A program made the position numbers and the translations under genes. Positions 1 through 63,928 of a stretch of 64,000 bases of DNA are shown piece after piece. Position 1 is the stretch's first letter. The number at the start of each line of letters is the position of its first letter. Origin of the DNA: Liolophura sinensis (taxonomy: Eukaryota; Mollusca; Polyplacophora; Chitonida; Chitonidae); NCBI RefSeq assembly GCF_032854445.1, contig NC_088306.1:2228373-2292372 (forward strand). The letters run 5' to 3'. The notes under the pieces were generated by a model. The model searched no databases. It was not told the DNA's origin and was given only the letters and a program-made list of their open reading frames with translations.

Positions 1-1285
1 TGTGGCCCTGATACTAATGTTAAGTCATCAACAACTCCAAGTGTGATGACAACAGACAGCCTTGTCCATATGGACCTGATACTAATGTTAAGTCATCAAC
101 AACTCAAAGTGTGATGACAACAGGCAGCCTTGTACCTGCGGCCCTGATACTAATGTTAGGTCCTGAACAACTTAAGGTGTGATGACAACAGACAGCCTTG
201 TTGATATGGACCTGATACTAATGTTAAGTCATGAACAACTCATGGTGTGATGACAACAGACAGCCTTGTTGATATGGACATGATACTAATGTTAAATCAT
301 GAACAACTTAAGGTGTGACAACAACAGACAGCCTTGTCCGTCTGGACCTGATACTAATGTTAAGTCATGAACAACTCCAAGTGTGATGACAACAGACAGC
401 CTTGTCCATATGGACCTGATACTAATGTTAAGTCATCAACAACTCAAAGTGTGATGACAACAGGCAGCCTTGTACCTGCGGCCCTGATACTAATGTTAGG
501 TCCTGAACAACTTAAGGTGTGATGACAACAGACAGCCTTGTTGATATGGACATGATACTAATGTTAAATCATGAACAACTCAAGGTGTGATGACAACAGA
601 CAGCCTTGTTGATATGGACATGATATTAATGTTAAGTCATGAACAACTCAAGGTGTGACAACAACAGACAGCCTTGTTGATATTGACATGATACTAATGT
701 TAAGTCTTGAACAACTTAAGGTGTGATGACAACAGACAGCCTTGTTGATATGGACATGATACTAATGTTAAGTCTTGAACAACTTAAGGTGTAATGACAA
801 CAGACAGCCTTGTTGATACGGACATGATACTAATGTTAAGTCTTTAACAACTTAAGGTGTGATGACAACAGACAGCCTTGTTGATATGGACATGATGCTA
901 ATGTTAAGTCATGAACAACTTAAGGTGTGACAACAACAGACAGCCTTGTTGACATGGACATGATATTAATGTTAAGTCATGAACAATTTAAGGTGTGACA
1001 ACAACACACAGCCTTGTTGATATGGACATGATACTAATGTTAAGTCTTTAACAACTTAAGGTGTGACAACAACAGACAGCCTTGTTGATATGGACATGAT
1101 GCTAATGTTAAGTCATGAACAATTTAAGGTGTGATGACAACAGACAGCCTTGTTGATATGGACCTGATACTAATGTTAAGTCATGAACAACTCAAGGTGT
1201 GATGACAACAGACAGCTTGTTGATATGGGCATGATACTAATGTTAAGTCATGATAGGTATAGATGTCATTTAGAAAGTGGATTAA

Positions 1286-1494
1286 GTAACAGTATTATCG
1301 TTAATAGGGATTACACTTACTGAATATAGCACAGATTCTAGTGCTGGAATTTGGCTGAGACCATTGCGGGTTTCGAGCCAGCGACCTCTGAGTCAGGCAT
1401 CTATCCGCCAGCAATACATGTCAACCGTCTAGACCACTCGACCATGTGTGCTATATTCAGAAAGTGTAATCCCTATTAACGATAGTACTGTTAC
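1286..1494. mobile_element. Foldback element with 48-bp inverted arms and a tRNA-like core
   Basis: The left arm 1286-1333 and the right arm 1447-1494 are inverted copies differing at two positions. Between them, on the - strand (about 1365-1443), lies a tRNA-like segment: TGGTCTAGACGG fits a pol III A box and GGCTCGAAACCC a B box. No open reading frame is present. No clear target duplication was seen. A nonautonomous DNA element that captured a tRNA-like sequence, or an inverted SINE pair, would both fit. Confidence 0.75.
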
Positions 1495-1499
1495 CTCTA

Positions 1500-1676
1500 C
1501 ATGGACTTAGTGTCATTCCCTAATAAGGCAGTGGGTTTATGTTTAAAACCAACAAAGCACAGAACACTGCGGCATGAACTCACTGTCACTACCTAGTACC
1601 CCAATGGGTTCATGTTTAAAACCAACATAGCACAGTACACCGCTACATGAGCTCACTGTCACTTCCTAAAACCCCA
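1500..1676. repeat. Short duplicated segment beside the foldback element
   Basis: Two imperfect copies, each about 80 bp, share GGGTT(T/C)ATGTTTAAAACC and ACTCACTGTCACT. They sit between the foldback arm and the resuming 68-bp satellite, and probably entered with the same insertion. Confidence 0.6.
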
Positions 1677-2287
1677 GGAAGTGATGACAACAGACAGCCT
1701 TGTTGATATGGACCTGATACTAATGTTAAGTCTTGAACAACTTAAGGTGTGACAACAAAAGACAGCCTTGTTGATATGGACATGATACTAATGTTAAATC
1801 ATGAACAATTTAAGGTGTGACAACAACACACAGCCTTGTTGATATGGACATGATACTAATGTTAAATCATGAACAATTTAAGGTGTGATGACAACAGACA
1901 GCCTTGTTGATATGGACATGATACTAATGTTAAGTCTTTAACAACTTAAGGTGTGATGACAACAGACAGCCTTGTTGATATGGACATGATGCTAATGTTA
2001 AGTCATGAACAATTTAAGGTGTGATGACAACAGACAGCCTTGTTGATGTGGACATGATACTAATGTTATGTCATGAACAATTTAAGGTGTGATGACAACA
2101 GACAGCCTTGTTCACATGGACCTGATACTAATGTTAAATCCTGAATAACTTAAGGTGTGATGACAACAGACACCAGTTTAAGGTGTGATGACAACAGACA
2201 GCCTTGTTGATATGGACATGATACTAATGTTAAGTCTTGAACAACTTAAGGTGTGATGACAACAGACAGCCTTGTTCATATGGAACT

Positions 2288-2620
2288 GTCGGGACCGGTA
2301 GATCCAGGATCAATCCTTGATCGAGTCACACCTAAGACTTTAAAAGAGGAAGTTGTAACTTCCTCGCTTGGCGTTCAGCATGAAGGGGATAGTGCAACGA
2401 CTGGTTGACCCATATCAGTATAATGGCTCGGGCGGGGCGGCTTACTTGCCTTCGGTAAGTCGTCTCAGTGAAGCAGCACTAAATAAAAGAGCGGTGGAAA
2501 TCCTTCCTGCAACAAGGAGGCACATTACACGTACATGCACCCTAATGATTCCTTCGTCGTCATATGACTGAAAAATTGTTGAGTACGACGTTAAACCCCA
2601 AGCACTCACTCACTCACTCA
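2288..2620 (+). mobile_element. SINE family B, near full length
   Basis: It contains a body element GAGGAAGTTGTAACTTCCTC, a conserved centre (GGCTCGGGCGGGGCGG) and a 3' end with CATATGACTGAAAAATTGTT and ACGACGTTAAACCCCAAGCA followed by CACT repeats. Other copies in both orientations lie at 28214, 35736, 42773 and 57665. It interrupts the 68-bp satellite. Confidence 0.88.
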
Positions 2621-2835
2621 TATGGACCTGATACTAATGTTAAGTCATAAACAACTCAAGGTGTGATGACAACAGACAGCCTTGTTCACATGGACCTGAT
2701 ACTTATGTTAAGTCCTCAACAATTTAAGGTGTGATGACAACAGACAGCCTTGTCCGTCTGGACCTGGTCATGACTAGTGTTAAATCCTGTACAGCTTAAG
2801 GCGTGTTGGCGACAGTGGTATCCCGTGAATGTCCA

Positions 2836-3600
2836 TTGGAAATGACTTTGCGCAAAGGGCCTCCGATTTCTATTGTCTACTCTCTGAGTCTGTCAACGAG
2901 TCTCTTCTTGCTGGCCATCGACCTATAGTAACATATGCATTTAAGGAAGTCCATCATTTACGGGCAAAAATCGATTTTAGACCTCTATCAAATGAACGAA
3001 TCGAATTGAATTGGTATGAAAATTTTTACATGATTGTTCCGCATTTGCCGCAGAATGGCAACTAACAAATTTTTCAACATATAACAGATCTAGCTCAGCT
3101 TGATTGATTGTAAGCGCGTGATTGTGTGTTATCACCTACTCAATACTTTTTCAATTAAACAGTGGTGGTAAGTTTCACGATGCTCACGATTGAATGATGC
3201 TGCGCACAAAAAAATGAATCAGCTCATTTTAACAGAAAAGTCTGTTGTTTAAGACTCTGACTCACACTAGAATGTATTCTGTTATTATAAAACAATACTT
3301 TGCCTTATTTCACATATTACCCTGTTAGCCTAATAGAATTGTTTTGTTGAATTAACAGAATATATGTGTTACGTTTAAAAGAATAATCTTTTTTAACAAC
3401 AGAATACATTCTCGTATCACTCAATTAACAGACGTTCTGTTAAATTTAACAGAATAATTGTTTTGGAGAGTCGGGTGTCGTTGACATTTCAGTACGCTGT
3501 ACCATGACACATTCGCAAATTTGACAAAACACGATTGGTACAGCAGACTATAGATACACACAGCATATTGGTGGAAGGCAAGCGTCCTTCAACGAAATTA
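2836..3600. other. No recognisable gene
   Basis: A 78-codon open frame (2829-3065) matches no family I recognise, has no splice context and is probably chance. The rest is A/T-rich with repeated AACAGAATA-like motifs between about 3230 and 3460. Confidence 0.5.
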
Positions 3601-3864
3601 GGGACCTCCGTGGCTCAGCTGGTTAGCGCGCTAGCGCAGCGTGATGACCCAGGAGTCTCTCATCAATGCGGTCGCTGTGAGTTTAAGTCCAGCTCATTCT
3701 GGTTTCCTCTCCGGCCGTACGTGGGAAGCTCTGCCAGCAACCTGTGGCTGGTTGTGGGTTATCTCCGGGCTCTGCCCGGTTTCCACCCACCATAATGCTG
3801 GCCATCGTCGTATAAGTGAAATATTCTTGAGTATGGCGTAAAACACCAATCAAATAAATAAATC
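3601..3864 (+). mobile_element. SINE family A, full length
   Basis: The tRNA-derived head has CTCCGTGGCTCAGCTGGTTA (A box) and GGTCGCTGTGAGTTTAAGTCC (B-box region). The body has TTTCCTCTCCGGCCGTACGT, and the tail GTATAAGTGAAATATTCTTG and AAAACACCAATCAAATAAAT. It is the reference copy for the many partial members in this window. Confidence 0.92.
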
Positions 3865-4440
3865 AGCGAAATTATAGGACGGCTAAAATGGTACCACGAG
3901 TACAGCCAGCGGTTTACTGTCACCAAGGCATTGAAAACAAGTTGATCGGTGGAAATCTTGAAATTCTCCGCTTAAAATAGGTCGGTATATGTTTTTTAAT
4001 TTTCTATAATATGGCTGAAATATTGCCAACGTGGAAAGAATTGCAAACGCTATTATTCATGTCACAGGTTTATTTCATTTAGAGACCAAAACAATAACCG
4101 CTTATCTCAACCTGCGGGGATTGCTGTTAATTTTTTCTTCGATTAACGAACAGTTTATTGAAAACCGATGCAACTTTGATAAAAGCACTGAACATCTGTA
4201 ATTAAATCTGCTATTCCCAGGATATGTTGAAATTGCCTGTGGCTGCAGTGAAGTCTGAATTAGTGGTAACCTCGGCTGTACATACAAAAATCTGTATATA
4301 CATACTTGTGTGTAAAAATATACGTTAGTAGCAGAGGTCATACCGCTGCTACAGTAGGCTTTTTACACCACACAGACGAAAACTCCGCATTAGAGTAGCT
4401 GAAGAGGAACTATTTCCTGGTATCCAAACGGATTGGACGA
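3865..4440. other. No recognisable gene
   Basis: Unique A/T-rich sequence between a SINE and a satellite. I saw no exon-like segment and no repeat. Confidence 0.5.
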
Positions 4441-5240
4441 CTACCTATAGTATACGAATTCGTTAGACAGACCGGAGGTACAGTAATCTGGCCATTGGCC
4501 CTACATTCAGCATCAGACGGGCCTTATAGTGATATTATTCCGGAGGTACTGTAACCTGGGCATTTAACCCCACATTCAGCATCAGATGGGCCTTACAGTG
4601 ATATCATCCCGAAGGTACAGTAATTTGGCCATTGACCCTAAATTCAGCATCAGACGGACCTTACATCAAATACAGTAATCTGGGCATTAACCGTACATTG
4701 AGCATCAGACGGGTCTTACACTGATGCCATCCCGGAGGTACAGTAACCTGGGCATTAAGTCTACGTTCAGTATCAGACGGGCCTTACATTGATATCATTC
4801 CGGAGGTACAGTAACCTGGGCATTTAACCCCACATTCAGCATCGGATGGGCCTTACACTGATATCATCCCGCAGGTACAGTAATCTGGCCATTGACCCTA
4901 CATTCAGCATCAGACGGGCCTTACAGTGATATCATTCCGGAGATACAGTAACCTGGGTATTAACCCTACATTCAGCATCAGACGGGCCTTACAGTGAAAA
5001 CATTCCGATGTACAGTAACCTGGGTATTAACCCTACACTCAGCATCAGACGGGCCTTACAGTGATATCATTCCGGAGGTACAGTAACCTGGGTATTAACC
5101 CTACACTCAGCATCAGACGGGCCTTACAGTGATATCATTCCGGAGGTACAGTAACCTGGGCATTAACCCTACACTCAGCATCAGACGGGCCTTACATTGA
5201 TATCATCCTAAATTCATCATCAGACGGACTTTACGGTGAT
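4440..5240. repeat. Second 68-bp satellite array
   Basis: About 11 units contain CATCAGACGGGCCTTACAGT and CCGGAGGTACAGTAACCTGG. The period equals that of the 1-2835 array but the sequence is unrelated. Decayed units with GGTA(C/T)AATAG and 'gatatca' continue to about 5840, just before coding exon 1. Confidence 0.9.
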
Positions 5241-5399
5241 ATCACCCTGAAACTATAGTATTAAAGCTGGTAGCATCCTTATATTCATTCTCCCCAAATC
5301 CGGGAATTACAGAAATATCAGTGTTGACCGTGTATGTATCCTCAAAGTAACTGTGCAAATACCAACAGTGATATCAACACGCAGGTACAATAGCCTGAT

Positions 5400-5665
5400 C
5401 TGTGACATTGTATTCGACATTTCAACGCATTGATTCCTGACGTAGTATTCAACATTTCACCGCATTGATTCCTGACGTAGTATTCAACATTTCACAGCAT
5501 TGATTCCTGACGTAGTATTCAACATTTCACCGCATTGATTCCTGACGTAGTATTCAACATTTCACCGCATTGATTCCTGGCGTAGTATTCAACATTTCAC
5601 CGCATTGATTCCTGACGTAGTATTCAACATTTCACCGCATTGATTCCTGACGTAGTATTCAACGC
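5400..5665. repeat. 35-bp minisatellite
   Basis: About 7 near-identical copies carry GACGTAGTATTCAACATTTC and CGCATTGATTCCT. It seems to be a local reamplification inside the decayed end of the 68-bp array, and its high identity suggests it is recent. Confidence 0.9.
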
Positions 5666-5850
5666 GGAATTACAATAGCCCTGTATTCTAACAGCGTTAT
5701 CAACCCTTAGGTACTATAGCCTGACTAGTAACCCAGTATTCAACAGTGATATCAAACTAGAGGTATAATAGCCCTGGTGATAGCCCCTTATTCACCTTCA
5801 TACGGATTAGGGAAAAACACTTCTCAGGTGTAATAGATCACTGTTGCAGG

Positions 5851-58208
<52,358 letters not shown>

Positions 58209-58395
58209 ACTACGTCCGCCGCGTGCAGATCCGCCACATTTGACCTATTTTGTGTCTCCATCTCTGATAGAAATCCTTTATAAAATATAAGCCAGTTTTG
58301 GAATAATACCACTTAAAATAGCAAACAAGTTCTTAAGCAAATTAAGTTCTAAATGAAACTGGCCAGTTTTTTTTTATCCTGCTTATTGCGTTTAA

Positions 58396-58401
58396 AATAA
58401 A
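58396..58401 (+). promoter_or_regulatory. Possible polyadenylation signal
   Basis: AATAAA about 190 bases after the transporter stop codon, in A/T-rich sequence. It is the first such hexamer downstream of the gene. Position alone supports it. Confidence 0.4.
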
Positions 58402-58659
58402 AATTCACCAGGCTTGAAAATTACAAAATTGGTCAAAAAAGTGATGCAGTATGTTGCAGGGCATTTGCCAATCGCTGAACGGAGTGTGTCCGACTGAACG
58501 CGATCGACGTGTCTACTTTATTTCTCAGTCATCAGCTCACTGCAAATTGAATAATCAGATAACTTGCTGCTTACGTGTATGTACTGTAGACATATGTATT
58601 TTGGGAATCGAATTGTACGATATGTTTTAAATTATCTATTTATTTTAAAATAAAAACGC

Positions 58660-58760
58660 AGAAAATGTAGGCCACGTATCTGGAATTGAACCCACGACCA
58701 CACTGCCCAAACGAAAGGTAGTGTGCATGAATATACTCGCTAGCCACCACACTACATGTA
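58660..58760 (-). mobile_element. tRNA-like retroposon fragment
   Basis: On the - strand GTGGTGGCTAGCGAGTA fits an A box and GTGGGTTCAATTCCAG a B box, about 45 bases apart. It lacks a clean acceptor stem, so it is more likely a SINE head than a functional tRNA. Confidence 0.5.
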
Positions 58761-58880
58761 CAGCCGCTGTACATGTCAAATTAGCATTTATTTCTCGATA
58801 TCAGTGTGTCAGAGTTCTCGTAAAACAAAAGACAAAGTTCCTGTGTATTAATCATTTTACAATACTTTAACCAGTCCTTT

Positions 58881-59135
58881 GGGGCCTCCGTGGCCTAGTG
58901 GTTGGGCAATGAACGCGGAGCAATGAACTTGGGAAGGCTGCCGATTTTCTCTCCGGTCGTACGTGGGAAGTTCACAAGCAATCTGCGGATGGTCTTGGGT
59001 ACCTGCCGGGTTCTGACCGGGTTCTGACCGGGTTCTGTCCGGCTGCCTCCCACCATAATGTTGGCCGCCGTCGTATAAGTGGAATGTTCTTGGGTACGGC
59101 GTAAAACCTCAATGAAGAAAATATATAAATAAATA
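58881..59135 (+). mobile_element. SINE family A, full length with a small internal expansion
   Basis: The head GGGGCCTCCGTGGCCTAGTG and tail GTATAAGTGGAATGTTCTTG are present. The block GACCGGGTTCT is repeated three times inside the body. Confidence 0.88.
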
Positions 59136-59900
59136 TGTATGTACGTGCTAAGTCTCTCAGATGCCGGTGTTGTTTGTAATATTGCAGGCCATTTTATTAA
59201 TTACTTGCTAAATGGAGATGACTTGTGCCTCGTATATCCTTTACTGCTTATCTGCAAATACTTCTTGGTCGCAAAGCATCACGATATAATTTACAATACT
59301 AAAACACAGTCAGTGTATGATTTTTACCCCGCCTCGTTACTTTTCTAAACCACCTGGTGTTAAGTTTATGTGGCATCACTTTAGACTATGTGCACTCCTA
59401 CACATATCTAGGTCGTATTCTTACCAGTGAGTTTACCGACCGATTGTGATATTGAATCTCAGAGAAAGAAATTTGTGTATTCGTGCCAACATGCCTCTGC
59501 GCAAACTTTTTATGTGTTCCACCTCTGTGTGTAATGTCTACTGTTGTCACTTATGGTCTGTGTACTGTGAACCCATGTTCTATAAGTTACGAGTCATGTT
59601 TAACAATACCTTCAGATGGTTTCTTCACTATAGAAATAGCTGCCGTGCTAGGGCTATGTTTGCAATTCATAATGTCCCATCAGGTGGGGAGGGTTTGTGT
59701 AAAGCTATCTTTAGATTCATGGGGAGAATCTATTCTAGCAATAATCGTTTACTGAGGATCATTCTGTCCTCGGATGTTATGTTTGTAGCTTCAATGCTAA
59801 TTCCATGCGGATGAACTGTTATACTGAATTATGGAAGGAAGAGGCTATTCAGCAGCTCTTCCAAAATTTCTTTTAATTCTTATTATTATGCATTATGCTA
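59136..59900 (+). pseudogene. Decayed LINE reverse-transcriptase fragment
   Basis: The first part reads LSDAGVVCNIAGHFINYLLN, then GDDLCLVYPL, matching the RT active-site region with YADD degraded to NGDD. After frameshifts, YTYLGRILTSE (about 59400) and RNLCIRANMPLRKLFMCSTS with FNNTFRWFLHYR (59446-59650) match the C-terminal part of such ORFs (YLG; LR-x-x-YNN-x-x-R). The length and clade are unclear. It is not the L1-like element of intron 26. Confidence 0.75.
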
Positions 59901-61340
59901 TGTATGGTCCACGTGTCTGAAATAAAAACTTAATAGTAGTTGATACACCATTTCTGTCTTCGTGTTACAAGAGGTTGTGAAAGGTTCATAAAAGACACAA
60001 TCGTGCTGATTGGCTGATAGTGAAGATTGGGTTTCTTGGCTTGCCTGGAGTGAAACCAGCAGCCTTCTTCACTCTTCGGTAAATGTGGAGTGTAGAGTGG
60101 CCGTAAGGCTTAGCACAAATTACCTAGTGTCAACAGGTAGTCTCATTCCTTAGGTCTGATCTTGAGCATCTTTTTTTAATGTATTTGACGTCACAGTTTC
60201 CATCTACTTTTTAAGATAAAAATAAATAAAAATATTACATTGTTTGTCCAGCCCAACAACTCAGTTCTGAAGTTAAGACCCACGAGATCTACTGAGGGAC
60301 ATTTAACGTTAATAAAAGTCATTACGATATTGTAAAATGACTTGTTTCTAGATCGTTTTCAGCTTATGTGTGTTGGCTAAAATGATCATTTCTGTCCATC
60401 CGACGAACGACGTAAGCGCAAAATTATTCAAAGTTTAGGGCGATTAAAAGCCTGTTTTACAAGAGCTCGATTACACGATATGCTGGTTCAGTTACACCCT
60501 TGAACGAAAAATTTACGAGAACCCCTCCTATAATATACTTTTCACTAGTGTATTAAAGGCCCATCAGTCAAATAATCAATCAACCAACAATCCAGTAGGT
60601 TTCATGTATCGTGTAGAATGTCAGTTCAATTAAACGAAGTCTCCAACTGAAAATGTCATGTATTTGAATCCTTTGTCCATTCAGTAGCTTCTACCAGTAT
60701 CTGTGAAAACAATTAGTTTTGCAAGATGGTATTAAAGATCTGACCTGTTCTCGCCACCCGCTGAAATGGCTGTATGACGTCACATTGAAAAAAAAAGACA
60801 TAAGCAAACAACCACCAAACATTTGGGATGATGTAGTATTGATAAGGAGAAATATGAACAGAAATATGAACCCTCACAATTCTACAGCAAAGTATCAGAG
60901 GAAATGACCAATTTAATCAGCCTGAGGAAAAATTAACAATAGCTCTTTTTCAATTTTTCTCCGCTTTAAAATGGTGATAAATTCATATCCTCTGAAAGTA
61001 CATTTACCAACAGCTCTTGCTGAATAAGGCTGAGTATGTACGCATATATATGCTATTGAAAACGAAACAATTGTGAGGTCAAAGCTCCGACGCATGCGCA
61101 TTAAAAAAAATGCATCACACTATAAGAACAAGGGAGATATCCACAACAACGTTCAAAGGAGCTTTGCTCCATATTAGAAATTCAGAACATGTTAGGAGAC
61201 CTGGTCTGGGATTAAACCCTGGTCTGGGAGCAAACCCTGGTCTGGGATCAAACCCCTGGTCTGGGATCAAACCTTGGACATTAAAAATGGTTCTTGTTGT
61301 CTGCCTTTTCGCTCAGCTCCGAGAGGTTAGAACAAGGAAA
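59900..61340. other. Downstream flank without a recognisable gene
   Basis: A/T-rich sequence with only short chance open frames and a small repeat at 61195-61280. I saw no splice-bounded coding segment. Confidence 0.5.
61195..61280. repeat. 18-bp minisatellite
   Basis: Four copies of GGTCTGGGATCAAACCCT with minor variation. Confidence 0.9.
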
Positions 61341-61349
61341 GATGATTGG

Positions 61350-61556
61350 TTTGTTTATTTATTTATTTGATAGGTATTTTACGCCGTACTCAAGAATATT
61401 TCACTTATACGGCGGCGGCCAGCATTATGGTGGGAGGAAACCGGCCAGAGCCAGGGGAAACCCACGAACATCACAGGTTGCTAGCAGACCTTCGCACGTA
61501 CGGTCGGAGAGGAAGCAAACATGAGGTGGACTTGAACTCACAGCGACCGCATTGGT
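61350..61556 (-). mobile_element. SINE family A, fused to a family B tail
   Basis: Reverse copy from GTTTATTTATTTATTTGATA to CAGCGACCGCATTGGT. It joins directly to a + strand family B end (CATATGACTGATAAATTGTT and AGCCCAAGCATACATAC) at 61557-61603. Confidence 0.85.
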
Positions 61557-61599
61557 CATATGACTGATAAATTGTTAGGTACGGCGTGAAAGCCCAAGC

Positions 61600-61725
61600 A
61601 TACATACATACATACATACATACACACATGCACGCATGCACGCATGCACACATGCACACATACACGCATGCATGCATCCATACATCCATCCATCCTTACA
61701 TACATACATACATACATACACGCAT
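61600..61725. repeat. (ACAT/GCAT)n microsatellite
   Basis: Tetranucleotide run with ACAT, GCAT and CCAT blocks, following a family B SINE tail as at 57460. The SINE 3' end appears to seed it. Confidence 0.92.
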
Positions 61726-61984
61726 ACATCAGCGTGTTACTAATTTTCTCCAGCACATTCTTTTTCTCTTAATTTTTTTTTGACGTGAGGAAATTAGAAG
61801 ATAGGTGATGGTTAGTGTTTTCCATCGTTGTTTTAATGTATAAGTACATGCATATTACTAGTGATGTCTATTCAGCATTTTGAGTAATTCTAAACCTGTG
61901 ACGTCCACCATATTGTAATTAACATCACTGCATCTTGTATTACCTAATTCTGCTTCTGTCATGGTACTATTTGCCCATTTACAT

Positions 61985-62068
61985 GAATAGTTAAAATAAA
62001 ACCCTTACTGAGTTAAATTGACAAGAGACCGTATTTCACCGGTAGCTATCACACTGTGGTCGCTACCT

Positions 62069-62072
<4 letters not shown>
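61985..62072 (+). mobile_element. SINE family C fragment ending in a (CT)n run
   Basis: GAGTTAAATTGACAAGAGAC, GTATTTCACCGGTAGC and TCACACTGTGGTCGCTACCT, then directly the CT microsatellite where the other copies continue with TGGTTTTACTCTCTATGC. Confidence 0.7.
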
Positions 62073-62141
<69 letters not shown>

Positions 62142-62194
62142 CGCTCTCTCTCTCTCTCTCGCTCTCTCTCCTCCCCTCTCTCTCTCTCTCTCTG

Positions 62195-62255
<61 letters not shown>
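62072..62255. repeat. (CT)n microsatellite
   Basis: About 185 bases of CT with rare CG, CC and GT interruptions. Open frames of Leu-Ser or Arg-Glu repeats here are artefacts. Confidence 0.98.
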
Positions 62256-62257
<2 letters not shown>

Positions 62258-63770
62258 TGGAAGTTTGTTATACTGTGATATATTACCATGGATGAATAAC
62301 CTTGTGAAGGACTTCACCAATGACTGACCTGATTTATACTCATGGCTTGCGTACATACAGGATCTTGTGTCCATACAGTAAGAACAATGCTTAGATATCA
62401 AACCATGACCCCGTTACACACAAGCCTATGATTCAGCCTAAATATAAATATATAAGTATATACCAATATTATTATGGTATAGTCATGGAAATCCTGATCA
62501 TGCAGTGCCAACGTGTTGATGTACGTTTACACACGGTACTAAAGCGCTAGACTCTACAACTATCCATCTATCAGAGGAACCTCATTGGCAGAAGGAGATA
62601 GAGCAGATAACATATCGGTATACATATTTACATAGTTGAACGAAGACTGAAAAAAAAATGTGGGGACAAAAAAGGTGTTTGACTATGTCAGTACAATGGG
62701 CAAGGCTCCAGGAGGGCCCCAAGGCCGATTCCACAAAGCCAAGGATGACTTGCCCCAAAATATGATATACAACTTTCGAATTAATTTAAGGGTCATACAA
62801 ATTAAATTTTTGACCACCTTAGGAATGTTATTATTACGACAAATTGTACAAACTTGCAACTTCCGGAGTCAAAAACTAAGCACTTTGACTAGGTTTTAAT
62901 GTTGCTCATTTAAGTCGGGATGGTTTTGTGCAAATGACACCGGGACTAACTTGCAAAATACACGTTTATAGGAGATTTGTTTGTGATATAAAGAAGCAAG
63001 AATAAAATATCTTTTCAGGGAAGCACGGAATAATGTCGGAGTGTTGAAGCAAAATAGAATCTACTGGTTCTACAGATCAGTTTTGTTATAAAATAGAAGG
63101 AAAGTAACTCCGAGTAGTGAAGTCTTAGAAGCCATTTCCTGATGGTGGTACAAACATAGTCGCCCAAATGTAGGCTGACAACTATGACTTTCAAAGTTCA
63201 GAATTGCTTTCCTTCTGTTTTGAAACAGAATAGCTGTACACTATCCCAGCCGAGTGGGCAAGGGAGCAGGTGCCGCCCATGCCCCAGAAGCTCGAATCAC
63301 TTAGGTAACCCGAGACCAATTTTAGGAGTTATATTCAAATATATCGAAATGGCTTGTCGACGTATGAGATACTCCCGTGCTCCTCTGTCAAACGTTAGTC
63401 CTATATAAATGCGTACGGTCCGTTTTGGTAGTGGTAAACACAGTTCTGTTCATGTTGGATTTTCCATTACACGAACATGGAAAGGATACAAAAGTATGGT
63501 GATAAGCCAGAATGGTATAAACTACACGTTAGAAATATATTTACGGTTTAACATTGTTACAGGAACTCCAACAATATTGTAACAGTAACAGTTTGTTGTT
63601 CGTTTCACAAATGCATGATGGACAAAAACGGCTGGTGCAGGTAACGCTGCAGACTGGGCGTCGGTCCAGGAGCCACCTACATGTAGGCTCCGGGAGCTAC
63701 AAAGGACTAGACGAACGGAGATGCATTCTCAGCAAATTGCCATCAGTAAATTAGTGGTAAAGGCATACAC
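62256..63770. other. Downstream flank without a recognisable gene
   Basis: Unique A/T-rich sequence. Short open frames at 62660-62899 and 63184-63408 have no family similarity that I can see. Confidence 0.5.
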
Positions 63771-63774
63771 CCGC

Positions 63775-63928
63775 TAAATGAATGCAATTAAAGACATACA
63801 GCGTAGAGAGTAAAACCAGAGCAAAGACGACGATGTGATATTAGATAAATTCTCACACGTAACCGGTGAAATACAGCCTCTTGTCGGATTACCTCTGTAA
63901 AGGTTTTATTCTAACTGTCCCATTGCAA
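63775..63928 (-). mobile_element. SINE family C
   Basis: ACATACAGCGTAGAGAGTAA, CTCACACGTAACCGGTGAAA and AAAGGTTTTATTCTAACTGT, in the same order as the copy at 42100. Confidence 0.75.

Larger units (their letters stand above)
1..2835. repeat. 68-bp satellite array, interrupted by two insertions
   Basis: Units of about 68 bp contain GATACTAATGTTAAGTCATG and GACAACAGACAGCCTTGTTG. The array fills 1-1255, 1680-2287 and 2621-2790 with about 30 copies, and decays toward 2835. It is broken by a foldback element (about 1256-1680) and a SINE (2288-2620), so those inserted later. It continues off the left edge. Confidence 0.95.

Noticed and set aside
1-2835. CRISPR array
   Set aside because: The regular 68-bp period has no alternation of repeat and unique spacer, no cas genes are present, and the context is an animal genome.
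3535-3795. Short protein-coding gene
   Set aside because: It lies within a tRNA-derived SINE. The same frame recurs in other SINE copies.
62005-62401. Arg-Glu and Leu-Ser repeat proteins
   Set aside because: Translation of a CT microsatellite on either strand.
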